The notes: generated by a model not told the origin, from the letters alone. Shown: positions 50,907 through 58,993, counted from the first letter of the stretch. The stretch is 64,000 bases of DNA from Metabacillus litoralis (GCF_003667825.1 NZ_CP033043.1:1857501-1921500), one strand, 5' to 3'. A program made the numbers and translations.

Positions 50907-51003
50907 GGAAAAATGTCCTCCTCTATATACCATTCTTAATACCAATGGTATCATGAATCTTCAGAGTGAGGAGGACCATTCTTCTTTTCAAGAGTTCAAC
51001 CTG

Positions 51004-51171
51004 TTATAATCCTCCACACGTTGACTGTTGCTTTTCATTTAATTTAGTTGGATCAGATGAAATTACAGATTCTAATCCATAACCTGTAGAGCTTATTTCT
51101 AAGTGCTCCTCTTTTCTTTTTCCTTCTATACTTAAGTTTTCACCAAAATGATCCTTTTCCAAAGTTTTCAT
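51004..51171 (-). CDS. Small hydrophilic protein downstream of the Mn-catalase gene
   Basis: A 55-residue protein behind the GGAG in the hairpin spacer after the catalase gene. It is polar and Glu/Lys/Ser-rich (MKTLEKDHFGENLSIEGKRK) and ends STCGGL with one Cys. The position right after the catalase, in the same direction and without a T-run terminator between, suggests cotranscription. I do not recognise the family. Confidence 0.6.
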   Translation of the reverse strand: MKTLEKDHFGENLSIEGKRKEEHLEISSTGYGLESVISSDPTKLNEKQQSTCGGL

Positions 51172-51185
51172 TCCTTTCTAACTCC

Positions 51186-51214
51186 AAAGCACCTACCAAC
51201 ATGGTAGATGCTTT
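51186..51214 (-). other. Intercistronic hairpin after the Mn-catalase gene
   Basis: AAAGCATCTACC-ATGTT-GGTAGGTGCTTT on the minus strand, with no T-run after it; the following GGAGTTAG serves the small downstream gene. It may stabilise the 3' end of the catalase message. Confidence 0.6.
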
Positions 51215-51226
51215 GGGTTCATTATT

Positions 51227-52144
51227 TTAGAAGTTTTGGTTTTGTGGTTGCTGTGATTTTGAAAAGACATTGTTATTTGCTGATTGATTCGGTTCTAATT
51301 TTCCCATCCCTTGCTGGATACGCATATCTTTAGGATTTGTTCCATGCATATAGGCTGGGCCTGGTTGTAATTGTGGTTTTTGTCCCATTGGCTCTGGGTG
51401 TTGGATATATTCAAAATTCGCTTGTCCATCTAGTGTTGGTCCATGTGCCCAGTTACCAGTGCTGCTGTCTTCTCCTTCAGAGAAGTTCATAAATGAGTAA
51501 GATACCTCTTGTTTCTCATACTCTTGGTTAAAGTTACTTGGTACAATCGCACCTTGTGTTTGTTCAATTTCTTCAATTGCTGCCATCCATTGGTTTTGGT
51601 GCATTGTATCACGCGCAATCAAGAATGATAACATATCTCTTACTCCAGGATCTGTTGTCATTTCGTATAAACGACAAACCTGAAGTCTACCTTGTGATTC
51701 CGCATTTAAATTAGCTCTGAAGTCTGCTAATAAGTTTCCACTTGCAATTGTATAGCGTGCTGTCCAAGGGAAGCCTACACTGTCATTTGGTTGTGCCCCA
51801 AGTCCGTTTACAATAGCGTGTTGAGGGTTCATTCCGCCTAAAACAGCTTCAACTGCAGGATCTTTTGCCCCCTGCTCTTGGTCTTGTACTGGTGCACCGT
51901 CAAGTAGTTGGGCAATCATTGTGGCGATCATTTCTACATGGGCAATTTCTTCTGTTGCAATATCCAAAATCATATCACGGTATTTTCCTTCAGCACGACA
52001 GTTCCAGCCTTGGAAAAGGTACTGCATCATAACTGACATTTCCCCATATTGTCCACCAAGGATTTCTTGTAATTTTTTTGCATATACCGGGTCTGGTTGA
52101 CTTGGCTTTGCGTTATATTGCAGTTCCTTTACATGATAAAACAT
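51227..52144 (-). CDS. Manganese catalase family protein, YdbD-like
   Basis: A 305-residue dimanganese catalase-type protein. Metal ligands are visible in GEMSVMMQYLFQGWN (Glu), IATEEIAHVEMIATMI (E-E-x-x-H), NAESQGRLQVCRLYEMTTD (Glu) and RDTMHQNQWMAAIEEIE (His, Glu). The C-terminal 60 residues are Gln/Asn/Pro-rich and of low complexity. B. subtilis YdbD is the close relative; CotJC and YjqC are more distant. It removes hydrogen peroxide, in the cell or the spore coat. Start 52144 follows AAAGGGAGAG. Confidence 0.9.
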   Translation of the reverse strand: MFYHVKELQYNAKPSQPDPVYAKKLQEILGGQYGEMSVMMQYLFQGWNCRAEGKYRDMILDIATEEIAHVEMIATMIAQLLDGAPVQDQEQGAKDPAVEAVLGGMNPQHAIVNGLGAQPNDSVGFPWTARYTIASGNLLADFRANLNAESQGRLQVCRLYEMTTDPGVRDMLSFLIARDTMHQNQWMAAIEEIEQTQGAIVPSNFNQEYEKQEVSYSFMNFSEGEDSSTGNWAHGPTLDGQANFEYIQHPEPMGQKPQLQPGPAYMHGTNPKDMRIQQGMGKLEPNQSANNNVFSKSQQPQNQNF

Positions 52145-52371
52145 AAAATCTCTCCCTTTAAGAAAGTATCGTTAAATTAACTTACACTACTAGTGTGGGG
52201 ATAGTAAGAAAAGATATAACGCCCAAATGTAACCAATACTTCATTAATCAATTACAATTTTCTCTATGTAAAGTTTGTTAATTTTTATCGAAATAAGAGG
52301 ATTTTATATTTATTTAGCCGAATACAAACATTGCTTAGGTTTGAAATTAAAGATGAAAGCAAGGTTGTAAT

Positions 52372-53601
52372 ATGCTAAATGAATTTTTATTGAATTTACT
52401 TTTTATTTTGGTTGGAATCTTCCTTCAGCATCTTTGGTCAGAAAAAACAGGTCATCACCAAAATAAAGTTGTCATTGGTATGGCTTCTGCCATAACAATT
52501 ACCCTTTGTATTCCTTTTCCCTTAGAAAGTTCATTTGTTGAGGATTTAAAGCTTATTCCTTATATAATCGGAGGGCTTTATGGCGGAATTGTTACTTCGA
52601 CCATTTTATTTATTGTCATTGTTATCGTATTTACCTTCTTTTATGGTGTAACCGACACATACTTTTCCTTTTTAATTATTTATGGGGTATTAGGGTTAGT
52701 GTGTGGTTTCATGTCTTCCACTTTCTTGAATTCAACCATTTCAAAGAAGCTTGAGACGATGGTTTATGTTACTTTCGTTTTTACCATTTTTTTATTTGTG
52801 TTCACAAATAAAGAAGAAATAATCTCAATTCATACAATTATGATGTTATTCTCACCAACAGTCGCTATATTTGTTGTTGGTTATATATTTGAAAGCATTC
52901 GAGAAACAATCTCTCTAAGGCAAAAAATTATTAAAACTGAAAAATCTGAAGTAGTTAGTCAACTTGCTGCTAGTGTTTCTCATGAAGTGCGTAACCCCTT
53001 GACTGTTACAAGAGGATTTTTACAACTTGTGTTAGAAAGTGACACTATTGAGAAAGAGAAAAGAGATGAGTATATTAAGCTTGCAATTGATGAGCTTGAT
53101 ACTGCTTCAAACATTATTAATGATTATTTAACATTTGCAAAGCCGGCACCTGCCTATTGGGAGTTGCTTGATATAGGTATTCACCTTAAATATATTGAAG
53201 ACATTATCTCCTCTTATGCGAATATGAACTCTGTAGTAATCGAATCAGATCTTGTAACATGTGTTATACAGGGCAACAAGCAACAATTTCAGCAATGTTT
53301 TTTAAACATCACCAAAAACTGTATAGAAGCTATGCCAGATGGTGGAACATTAAAAATATATACATCGATCTTAAATAAACACGTTTTAATTGAGATATCT
53401 GACACCGGAATTGGCATGTCACAAGAGCAAATCAATCGGATTGGGGAGCCTTATTTTTCAACAAAGGAAAAAGGAACAGGACTAGGCATGATGGTCGTGT
53501 TTAGTATTATAAAGGGGATGAAGGGAAGCATTTCAATTGAAAGCAAGCAAGGGGTTGGAACAAAGTTTACGATAAAATTTCCGATTGCTGTACCTAGATA
53601 G
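52372..53601 (+). CDS. Sensor histidine kinase, KinB-like sporulation type
   Basis: A 409-residue kinase with about six N-terminal spans of the 5TMR/KinB kind (residues 1-180; KLIPYIIGGLYGGIV, YFSFLIIYGVLGLVCGFMSS), the HisKA box VVSQLAASVSHEVRNPLTVT with the phosphorylated His, then HATPase_c blocks NITKNCIEAMPDGG, ISDTGIGM and EKGTGLGMMVVFSIIKGM. The closest known type is the KinB/KinD-like kinases that feed the Spo0A phosphorelay. No response regulator is beside it, which fits a phosphorelay kinase. It starts behind AAGG. Confidence 0.85.
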   Translation: MLNEFLLNLLFILVGIFLQHLWSEKTGHHQNKVVIGMASAITITLCIPFPLESSFVEDLKLIPYIIGGLYGGIVTSTILFIVIVIVFTFFYGVTDTYFSFLIIYGVLGLVCGFMSSTFLNSTISKKLETMVYVTFVFTIFLFVFTNKEEIISIHTIMMLFSPTVAIFVVGYIFESIRETISLRQKIIKTEKSEVVSQLAASVSHEVRNPLTVTRGFLQLVLESDTIEKEKRDEYIKLAIDELDTASNIINDYLTFAKPAPAYWELLDIGIHLKYIEDIISSYANMNSVVIESDLVTCVIQGNKQQFQQCFLNITKNCIEAMPDGGTLKIYTSILNKHVLIEISDTGIGMSQEQINRIGEPYFSTKEKGTGLGMMVVFSIIKGMKGSISIESKQGVGTKFTIKFPIAVPR

Positions 53602-53646
53602 ACAGTGGCGTAGTCATGTAAATTGTAATACTACGCCTAACCTGTC
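53601..53646. terminator. Hairpin after the kinase gene
   Basis: Outer arms GACAG (53601-53605) and CTGTC (53642-53646), inner arms GGCGTAGT (53607-53614) and ACTACGCC (53630-53637). No long T-run; probable terminator for both convergent genes. Confidence 0.55.
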
Positions 53647-53667
53647 ATTGACTACATTCGTTATTCC

Positions 53668-53865
53668 TCACATATGTAAACGACTTTTAGCCTCATTTAT
53701 AGCCTTTTCTATAAATGCATCTTTTCCTTTTAAGTCATTTAAACTCATATTACCCGAGCGTAAACTTCCACTAATTTCATGGATATCTTCTGTAATAGAT
53801 AAAGGAATTTGATCTTCTTCAATCATTTTACTTAATTCATCTGCAAGTTGTTTTTCTTGATTCAT
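53668..53865 (-). CDS. Small acidic protein, 65 residues
   Basis: A 65-residue soluble protein with charged amphipathic helices (QEKQLADELSKMIEEDQIPL, then GKDAFIEKAINEAKSRLHM). A GGAGTGG precedes the ATG at reasonable spacing. It lies 12 bases downstream of another small gene (53878-54099) in the same direction, so the two are likely cotranscribed. I do not recognise the family. The neighbourhood is rich in spore genes, but I see nothing in the sequence that ties it to spores. Confidence 0.6.
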   Translation of the reverse strand: MNQEKQLADELSKMIEEDQIPLSITEDIHEISGSLRSGNMSLNDLKGKDAFIEKAINEAKSRLHM

Positions 53866-53877
53866 TTTGCACCACTC

Positions 53878-54099
53878 CTATTTTAAAGTCATTCTCCATT
53901 TTCTTTCTGATTCTCTTTGGTTGCGGTTATAAATATAATCAATTTTATCGATTACTTGAGCTCCTTTTGTCATAACCACAATGGTATAGATAACACTAAA
54001 TAAAAAGCCAATAATTGAAAACCAATAGATTGTTTCGATTTGTTTTTCATTTCTGCGAACAGCTCGCAAAGCTTGTCCCCTCTTTCTATGAAATTTCAT
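53878..54099 (-). CDS. Small single-span membrane protein, 73 residues
   Basis: A 73-residue protein with a strongly basic N-terminus (MKFHRKRGQALRAVRRNEKQ), one membrane span at about 25-43 (YWFSIIGFLFSVIYTIVVM) and a polar C-terminal part rich in Arg and Asp (DYIYNRNQRESERKWRM). The positive N-terminus should be cytosolic. It lies between the radical SAM gene (40 bases upstream) and the small acidic gene. I do not recognise the family. Confidence 0.6.
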   Translation of the reverse strand: MKFHRKRGQALRAVRRNEKQIETIYWFSIIGFLFSVIYTIVVMTKGAQVIDKIDYIYNRNQRESERKWRMTLK

Positions 54100-54139
54100 C
54101 TTGTCATAGTTTATCTAACAAGAGGGTTTCTATTCGTCA

Positions 54140-54961
54140 TTAATATGGCATGAAGCCTTCTTGGCTAATCAATATTTGATCTGAAGAAAGTGATTGCTTT
54201 AACTTTTCTACTGCAACTTGATAGGTATCTTTTCCGTACCAAGTATCTAATTCTTCAGTTTTGTACAATTCTCTTACATTCAATCTCTCACTTCTTTTAC
54301 CTTGGCTTCCATCACCTGAGTAATCATCAATAACAATTCGACTTACTAAGCTTGAAAGAATTTTTGGAAATTCATTTGTAAATGGTAGCACTGGTGCAAC
54401 TGCTACTTGAACAGGCAAATTAGCCACTTTAAGCTTTGAAATAGCTTTTAATCTTGCTTGTATTGGTGGTGCCTGCGGAGTGAAGCGCTTGCGAACATCA
54501 TCATCGTCTGTTTCCACTGTTATACTAATCCTTAGCTTCTCCTGCAGTTTGTGAAACAAATCTATATCTCTGGTTACTAATGGACTTCTTGTTTGTACAA
54601 ATAAAAAGTCTGGTGGGTTTTCAGCCATAGCCTCAAGTAACCCCCTTGTTATTTGTTCTTTATATTCAACAGGCTGATAGGGATCAGTACTTGAAGACAT
54701 GAATATTGTTACAGGCTTGTCTCTTTTTCTTAAATTCATCATTTCACGAGAGAGTTTCTCGTGAGAATCTTGTTTCACATCAACCCATGACCCCCACTCC
54801 TGCTTCCGAAACAACCCTACCGGACTTTGCCTTACATAGCAATAAGAACAACCAAATGAGCAGCCGGCATAAGGATTCAATGAATGAGTATATCCATATA
54901 AAAAACCGCTTGTGGGAGTCAAAATTTTTTTAGGTATTTTATAATCAATGATTGGTTTCAT
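54140..54961 (-). CDS. Radical SAM protein, SplB-like (Rv2578c-type)
   Basis: A 273-residue radical SAM protein. The 4Fe-4S cluster motif is GCSFGCSYCYV (CxxxCxxC, about 34-44); SAM-binding blocks MSSSTDPYQPVEYK and LFVQTRSPLVTRDID follow, with SITVETDDDDVRKRFTPQAP as the family signature. The group is related to spore photoproduct lyase but lacks its full length and its SPL-specific C-terminal Cys. It is often annotated as an SPL-family or Rv2578c-family protein of unknown substrate. It lies next to the spore germination gene block. Confidence 0.88.
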   Translation of the reverse strand: MKPIIDYKIPKKILTPTSGFLYGYTHSLNPYAGCSFGCSYCYVRQSPVGLFRKQEWGSWVDVKQDSHEKLSREMMNLRKRDKPVTIFMSSSTDPYQPVEYKEQITRGLLEAMAENPPDFLFVQTRSPLVTRDIDLFHKLQEKLRISITVETDDDDVRKRFTPQAPPIQARLKAISKLKVANLPVQVAVAPVLPFTNEFPKILSSLVSRIVIDDYSGDGSQGKRSERLNVRELYKTEELDTWYGKDTYQVAVEKLKQSLSSDQILISQEGFMPY

Positions 54962-54990
54962 ATTTCACCACAGCTTTTATAGTCTAGGGT

Positions 54991-55218
54991 TTATCCTTTT
55001 GCTTGATTAATCATTTCAAATTGGCTTTTCGTTAGTCCTTGTGAAATGATATCTTGAATATTATTATAATCACCTGAAATAGATCCAAAGCCTTGAACTT
55101 GTTTTTTATGACTTGTAAAGTTGTTCGGAAAATTGTTTCCTATATTCACACATGAGGCACCTTCCACTGTTCCGATATTTAAGTTGCGAATATTCATAAT
55201 TGGCGCGGGAAACTTCAT
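54991..55218 (-). CDS. GerPA/GerPF-like small spore protein, divergent
   Basis: A 75-residue protein starting at ATG 55218 behind AAAGAGGTG. It opens MKFPAPIMNIRNLNIGTVEG, followed by ASCVNIGNN and GFGSISGDYNNIQDIISQGL. The N-x-N-x-G-x-V-x-x-x-S-x-V-N-x-G-(N/D) pattern resembles the GerPA/GerPF (spore germination, coat-permeability) family, and the GFGSISGDYN block is shared with three neighbours at 55651, 55907 and 56168. The stop of the coiled-coil gene (55220) is one base before its ATG, so they are coupled. Confidence 0.65.
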   Translation of the reverse strand: MKFPAPIMNIRNLNIGTVEGASCVNIGNNFPNNFTSHKKQVQGFGSISGDYNNIQDIISQGLTKSQFEMINQAKG

Positions 55219-55219
55219 G

Positions 55220-55567
55220 CTAGACACCTCTTTCGATAGAATAATTCCTGTGCTCCCCATTTACGAAAATAGTAATTTCATTTTCCTTTTCATTTTCCTC
55301 TTTATGTTTTTCTTCCTCTTTCTTTTTTTGCTTTTCTTTCTCGTTAACAACTGTTGGATTGAAGGTTGTGCCAATATTAAGAGAGCCACTGTTTTCTTTT
55401 ACATCAACAGCATCAATATTAAACACTAACTCATTTAATGTTGGTTCGTTCATTGTAAGAGTCTCAATATTAATTGTATTTCCCTTATTTTGCAAAAGAG
55501 ATTCAATTCGCGTTAATTTGCTATTTATTTCCTCTATATTTTTTAACAAATCATCTATTTTGCTCAT
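55220..55567 (-). CDS. GerPC-like coiled-coil spore protein
   Basis: A 115-residue protein starting at ATG 55567 behind GAAGG. An N-terminal coiled coil (DDLLKNIEEINSKLTRIESL) is followed by a beta segment with NELVFNIDAVDVKENSGSLN and IGTTFNPT, and a Lys/Glu-rich linker (about 77-100) before the end TIFVNGEHRNYSIERGV. This combination of coiled coil and GerP-like strands recalls GerPC, though the charged linker is unusual. It is coupled to the GerPA/F-like gene at 54991-55218. The assignment is by resemblance only. Confidence 0.5.
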   Translation of the reverse strand: MSKIDDLLKNIEEINSKLTRIESLLQNKGNTINIETLTMNEPTLNELVFNIDAVDVKENSGSLNIGTTFNPTVVNEKEKQKKKEEEKHKEENEKENEITIFVNGEHRNYSIERGV

Positions 55568-55650
55568 TTCCTTCAACTCAATTCGTATTTTGTAACGATT
55601 TATTCTGTATTTACATAGGTTGTTATATACCATAAGGATGGAGGGGTAAC

Positions 55651-55896
55651 ATGCCAAATTCAATCATCTTTAATACAATTGCTATTAACGCACAAGAAAC
55701 AAACGCTGGTTTGTTTATCGGCCAAAATAATGCGAACGGTTGGGATTCACATAATAAAAATATCTTTTCGATTGGTTTAATTTTAGGAGCTTTTAATACA
55801 TTTCCTGCGAACTATAATGTAATTTTAGATAATGATGCAATTGACACGCCTATTATGGCAAATGAAGTGATTCCGGCACCAGGAATGCAAGTGTAG
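55651..55896 (+). CDS. Small spore-protein-like, GFGxIxGNFN family
   Basis: An 81-residue protein behind ATGGAGGGG. It opens MPNSIIFNTIAINAQETNAG, then LFIGQNNANGWDSHNKN, SIGLILGAFNTFPANYNVIL and DNDAIDTPI. The order (small-x-G-x-F-x-G-x-N, a Trp or Phe position, an I-G-x-I-x-G-x-F-N block and a D-D/N-x-I-D-T-P-I tail) is shared with the proteins at 55907 and 56168. It resembles GerPA/GerPF-like spore proteins in size and context. It is followed after 10 bases by the next member, so the pair is an operon. Confidence 0.62.
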   Translation: MPNSIIFNTIAINAQETNAGLFIGQNNANGWDSHNKNIFSIGLILGAFNTFPANYNVILDNDAIDTPIMANEVIPAPGMQV

Positions 55897-55906
55897 GTGA
55901 ACTTTT

Positions 55907-56131
55907 ATGAGCTATTCTAGTCCATTTGTACAATTTGATGCGATTAAAGTATATGTAATTGATACGAACTCAGGAATATTTGTTGGTACAAATACACAAT
56001 TAAATTGGACTTCTTCCTCAGACCGAAAAAATGGATTTGGTTCAATTTATGGCAATTTTAATAAAGCTTCTGAAAATTTCATTTTGTTTAAAGATGACGA
56101 TGTAATCGATACACCTATTAACAGAAGATAA
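55907..56131 (+). CDS. Small spore-protein-like, GFGxIxGNFN family
   Basis: A 74-residue protein starting 10 bases after the previous gene, behind AGGTGA. It has QFDAIKVYVIDTNSGIFVG, TNTQLNWTSSSDRKN, then GFGSIYGNFNKASENFILF and DDDVIDTPINRR. It is a paralogue of the proteins at 55651 and 56168; the closing D-D-x-V-I-D-T-P-I tail is nearly identical to that of 55651. No cysteine, no signal peptide. It is convergent with the gene at 56168. Function unknown, probably a spore coat or germination-linked protein by context. Confidence 0.62.
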   Translation: MSYSSPFVQFDAIKVYVIDTNSGIFVGTNTQLNWTSSSDRKNGFGSIYGNFNKASENFILFKDDDVIDTPINRR

Positions 56132-56167
56132 ATGCTGAATAGTATTAATTGTATAAATCAATTAGTA

Positions 56168-56380
56168 CTATTCAGTAATAAAACCTTGATCAATTATTTG
56201 ATTATGCTTTGACATACCTATGTTTTTACCCACCTTGTTAAAATTACCGTCAACAGTGCCAAACCCCGCCGTTTCTTTACTATAGTGCGAAAAGTCCTTC
56301 TGTAGGTTTTTTCCCGAAAAAACACCTGAAGTTGATCCTACCTCTTGAATCTTAAGTTCACCTATTTTTATATTTACCAC
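56168..56380 (-). CDS. Small spore-protein-like, GFGxIxGNFN family
   Basis: A 70-residue protein with VNIKIGELKIQEVGSTSGVF, SGKNLQKDFSHYSKE, then AGFGTVDGNFNKVGKNIGMS and HNQIIDQGFITE. It is the paralogue of 55651 and 55907 on the opposite strand. It lies 17 bases downstream of the Hsp20-like gene and is probably cotranscribed with it. The D-x-x-I-D-x-x-I/F tail is replaced by N-Q-I-I-D-Q-G-F, closer to the SQGL end of 54991. Function unknown. Confidence 0.62.
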   Translation of the reverse strand: MVNIKIGELKIQEVGSTSGVFSGKNLQKDFSHYSKETAGFGTVDGNFNKVGKNIGMSKHNQIIDQGFITE

Positions 56381-56397
56381 TGAATTGTCACCCCTAG

Positions 56398-56832
56398 TTA
56401 TTCATTGAAAAACTCAATTGGAACAGTAACATCTTCTGATGAGGTACGACCTGAAGTTGGAATATTGATTTGAAGAATACCTTGACGGTAAGAAGCTTTT
56501 AATTGCTGATATATAGCATTAGAAGGCATTTTAATCTTCTTTCTAAAAGATCCATAAAACCTTTCTTGTTGGAGATACTCATAGTGTGGAACTTCAATAT
56601 TTGGAATCTCACCTTGAATGACTAGGTATGGGTCTTGCAGGGAAATTTTTATATCTTGTTGCGTTTTTATTCCTGGTATATCCATAATAATAACCATTTC
56701 TACCTCAGACTGAAGGATATCTGCTCGAGGTCCAATTAAAGGATATGCATCCGATAGGACATCCCAAAAATCTTCCCCTAATACTTTCTGTGCTTCTTGA
56801 AAGGTATTAAAATTTTTGTTGTGTTTTTTCAT
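56398..56832 (-). CDS. Hsp20/alpha-crystallin-type protein, CotM-like
   Basis: A 144-residue alpha-crystallin-domain protein. The domain spans about 40-140: PRADILQSEVEMVIIMDIPG, IKISLQDPYLVIQGEIPN, RFYGSFRKKIKMPSNAI and LKASYRQGILQINIPTS, where GILQINIP is the conserved G-x-L-x-I/V motif. The N-terminal arm is short. B. subtilis CotM and CotP are spore coat proteins of this class, and the spore-gene context suggests the same use here; a small heat-shock chaperone is the alternative. It heads the transcript that continues into 56168. Confidence 0.82.
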   Translation of the reverse strand: MKKHNKNFNTFQEAQKVLGEDFWDVLSDAYPLIGPRADILQSEVEMVIIMDIPGIKTQQDIKISLQDPYLVIQGEIPNIEVPHYEYLQQERFYGSFRKKIKMPSNAIYQQLKASYRQGILQINIPTSGRTSSEDVTVPIEFFNE

Positions 56833-56928
56833 TCAATTCCCTCTTTTACCTTTTATCATCATGTTTATGATGATAATTGATATTTATGTGAGCATATCAG
56901 TTATTTTTCATTTATAAGAGAAGTCACA

Positions 56929-56955
56929 AAAAAGAAGCCTAGGGCCTCTTTTTTA
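56929..56955 (-). terminator. Terminator after the membrane protein gene
   Basis: On the minus strand AAGAGGCC-CTA-GGCTTCTTTTTTG; overlaps the sequence just past the stop of 56960-57400. Confidence 0.7.
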
Positions 56956-56959
56956 AAAT

Positions 56960-57400
56960 TTATCTTAACAGCCTTTTTAACAGAAATCCAACTATTAATC
57001 CCGGAATAACAGCTAAAATGGGTAGCCAAACCGGACCAAATATTATTCCGAAAATTTTAAACTTAGATGAATAAATCAGTCCAACTGTAACAAAATAGCC
57101 TGCGAACACAAAAGGTAAAAAAGAGTATTTCCCTTGTTCACCAGCAGCATCTTTGTAAGCATCCCAAATACTGAAGAAATACAAACAAGGGTAAAACATA
57201 AGCCATTGATAATTTGTATTATAGATCGCTTTTTCAATTTCTCCGTGAAAACTATTTATGATAATCGTATTAAAATTTGCTTGAACATTAATAATGATTT
57301 CTAACGCAACAAGGGTAATGCCTTTAATATATTTCTTATTAAGTAGTTGCCCTAATCCAGGCAATGCAACACTCCAAAAAATTGCTTCTATTTTATTCAC
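56960..57400 (-). CDS. Membrane protein with TM2-like N-terminus
   Basis: A 146-residue protein with about four spans. The opening WSVALPGLGQLLNKKYIKGI is the PGxGQ-x-x-x-(K/R)-x-x-x-G pattern seen in TM2-type and DUF-type small membrane proteins. Later spans are LMFYPCLYFFSIWDAYKDA and VWLPILAVIPGLIVGFLL. I know relatives next to spore genes in other Bacillus, but I have no function to give. It lies 60 bases from the DUF3231 gene in the same direction. Confidence 0.75.
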   Translation of the reverse strand: MNKIEAIFWSVALPGLGQLLNKKYIKGITLVALEIIINVQANFNTIIINSFHGEIEKAIYNTNYQWLMFYPCLYFFSIWDAYKDAAGEQGKYSFLPFVFAGYFVTVGLIYSSKFKIFGIIFGPVWLPILAVIPGLIVGFLLKRLLR

Positions 57401-57458
57401 ACACGTCTAACCCTTCTCAACATTTTCAATTAGAAAACTAAGAACACCTCACACCTGA

Positions 57459-58457
57459 CTATTTCATCAATTCATTCCGATCAACTGCATGTGGTGGACG
57501 CTCCATCCACTTATGTTTAATCAGTAAGCTTGCCCCATTCTCTGCAAATAAACCAACCTCTCCTAATAACTTGGAATATTCTGCAGCAATATCACGTCTC
57601 GGACTTCCTGCTATAGCTGTTCCATAATTCCCCATCCCTGCAGCAGACATCATAGATACTTGAAACATCATCAATTTATCTGAAAAAGGAGGTTCTTTTG
57701 TCACTAGCACATAAGCATCCCATGGAGTTGGAGCAGGAAGATCATCATGTTTTAAATATTTACTCATAATTTCTGTATGTTTATTTGCTAATTTTTTTCC
57801 TTCCCTCATATACCTTCGCACATCTTCAGTCCGAGCAACCTGTCCGAATGCTGTTACTAAAGTGCCTCCAAGGAAATTTGTTTGTAAATTTGCATGAAAA
57901 TTTGTAATCTCCATCGCCGTTAAAGGTCTTTGTTCACCAATCCAACCAGCTAAAAAGCGTTGCTTTTCAACCATGTCTACTTCTTTTAAGTAAGGTATGT
58001 AAGGTGTTCTCACTTGTAATCCTTTAGACAACATAATTTTTGTTACATCATTGAATAATTCCATTGTTGAGGAGATACAAGACATAAAATGTTCTCTTAT
58101 ATCATTTCGAAATGTATGTGGAAGTAAGGTACTATAAGTTACAAGTGCTCCCTTTGTCATTTGTTTCGTATAAAAAAGGAGAAATTCATCTATAAACAAT
58201 TTCGGTGCTTTTATATCAACATCTTTTTCAGTAAATCCTTCAGGTAATGCATGTTCCTCTTCCTTAAAGATCTTCGTTACAACTTCAATATGCTGTTGAG
58301 CTAAATCTAATGCATGTTCTAAAACAGTTTTTATTTCATGATCCTCGACATGAGCTAAAAAATATTTATACACACAAACAAACATACTATCTGATACATA
58401 GTTAGTCCAAAGTCCTCCAATTTCAGAAGCTGTTAACCGCAAATGATGTGACTCCAT
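57459..58457 (-). CDS. DUF3231 family protein, two ferritin-like repeats
   Basis: A 332-residue protein of two similar halves of about 165 residues, each a helical ferritin-like unit. Half one includes LTASEIGGLWTNYVSDSMFV and LEHALDLAQQHIEVVTKIF; half two includes TAMEITNFHANLQTNFLGGT and EGKKLANKHTEIMSKYLKHD. The repeated E-I-x-x-L/F-x-x-N/Y and H-x-x-x/x-x-I positions show the duplication. The family is common in spore-forming Bacillus and often lies in spore gene blocks; its activity is unknown to me. Start 58457 follows GGAGG. Confidence 0.88.
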   Translation of the reverse strand: MESHHLRLTASEIGGLWTNYVSDSMFVCVYKYFLAHVEDHEIKTVLEHALDLAQQHIEVVTKIFKEEEHALPEGFTEKDVDIKAPKLFIDEFLLFYTKQMTKGALVTYSTLLPHTFRNDIREHFMSCISSTMELFNDVTKIMLSKGLQVRTPYIPYLKEVDMVEKQRFLAGWIGEQRPLTAMEITNFHANLQTNFLGGTLVTAFGQVARTEDVRRYMREGKKLANKHTEIMSKYLKHDDLPAPTPWDAYVLVTKEPPFSDKLMMFQVSMMSAAGMGNYGTAIAGSPRRDIAAEYSKLLGEVGLFAENGASLLIKHKWMERPPHAVDRNELMK

Positions 58458-58544
58458 TCTAAAAACCTCCGTTTCTAATAACTATTCGTAGTTTAACCAG
58501 CCATGTAAAAAGTATTTACTTTGCAGAAAAAGTGAAATATGTAA

Positions 58545-58580
58545 AAAGATAAGCCATAAAAAATGGCTTACCTTTTTTCT
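58545..58580 (-). terminator. Terminator of the YozQ-like gene
   Basis: On the minus strand GTAAGCCAT-TTTTT-ATGGCTTATCTTTTTAC. Confidence 0.8.
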
Positions 58581-58801
58581 TATCGTGATTCTTTTTCGTA
58601 ACCTTCTCTTTTCACTTCAACATCTTTACCGTTTACATCATCAATAACAGGGTGTATTTCACCTTCCATATATGCATCAGAAGCTTGTTCATGAGTTGTC
58701 GCTATTCCAGCAGATAATGTATCAGTTGCTTGATAGTCTTTCACATCATAAATCTTCCCTGCAAGATCTTTAGTGTTTTCGTTTGCTTTATTAACCGTCA
58801 T
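58580..58801 (-). CDS. YozQ-like (DUF4025) small protein
   Basis: A 73-residue hydrophilic protein starting at ATG 58801 behind GAAGGAG. Its LAGKIYDVKDYQATDTLSAG, IATTHEQASDAYMEGEIHP and DDVNGKDVEVKREGYEK match the DUF4025 family of Bacillus (YozQ). Conserved ATTHEQ-S-D-x-Y/Y-x-E-G and I-D-D-V-x-G-K-D are diagnostic. It is a small sporulation-associated protein of unknown action. It is followed by a terminator. Confidence 0.85.
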   Translation of the reverse strand: MTVNKANENTKDLAGKIYDVKDYQATDTLSAGIATTHEQASDAYMEGEIHPVIDDVNGKDVEVKREGYEKESR

Positions 58802-58828
58802 TCCTAAACACTCCTTCATTATAAATCT

Positions 58829-58993
58829 TTATGAGCGATTTTCTTTTTTTGATATATCATGATTTGGATTTGTTTGGTTTCCTGTTGATGCTTCATAGCC
58901 AACATTATAGGTAACGTCTTGTTGTTCTTGTAATGCTTGCGGCATTTTGTATTGATCGGCATCTTGTTGAAACTGTTTATTGTTTTCTTTCAT
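58829..58993 (-). CDS. Small hydrophilic Gln/Asn-rich protein, 54 residues
   Basis: A 54-residue protein behind AAAGGAGATC, with the sequence MKENNKQFQQDADQYKMPQA and YNVGYEASTGNQTNPNHD. It is Gln/Asn-rich, without Cys or hydrophobic stretches, as is common for small Bacillus spore or coat-associated proteins. It lies 28 bases upstream of the YozQ-like gene in the same direction, so they are probably cotranscribed. I do not recognise the family. Confidence 0.62.
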   Translation of the reverse strand: MKENNKQFQQDADQYKMPQALQEQQDVTYNVGYEASTGNQTNPNHDISKKENRS

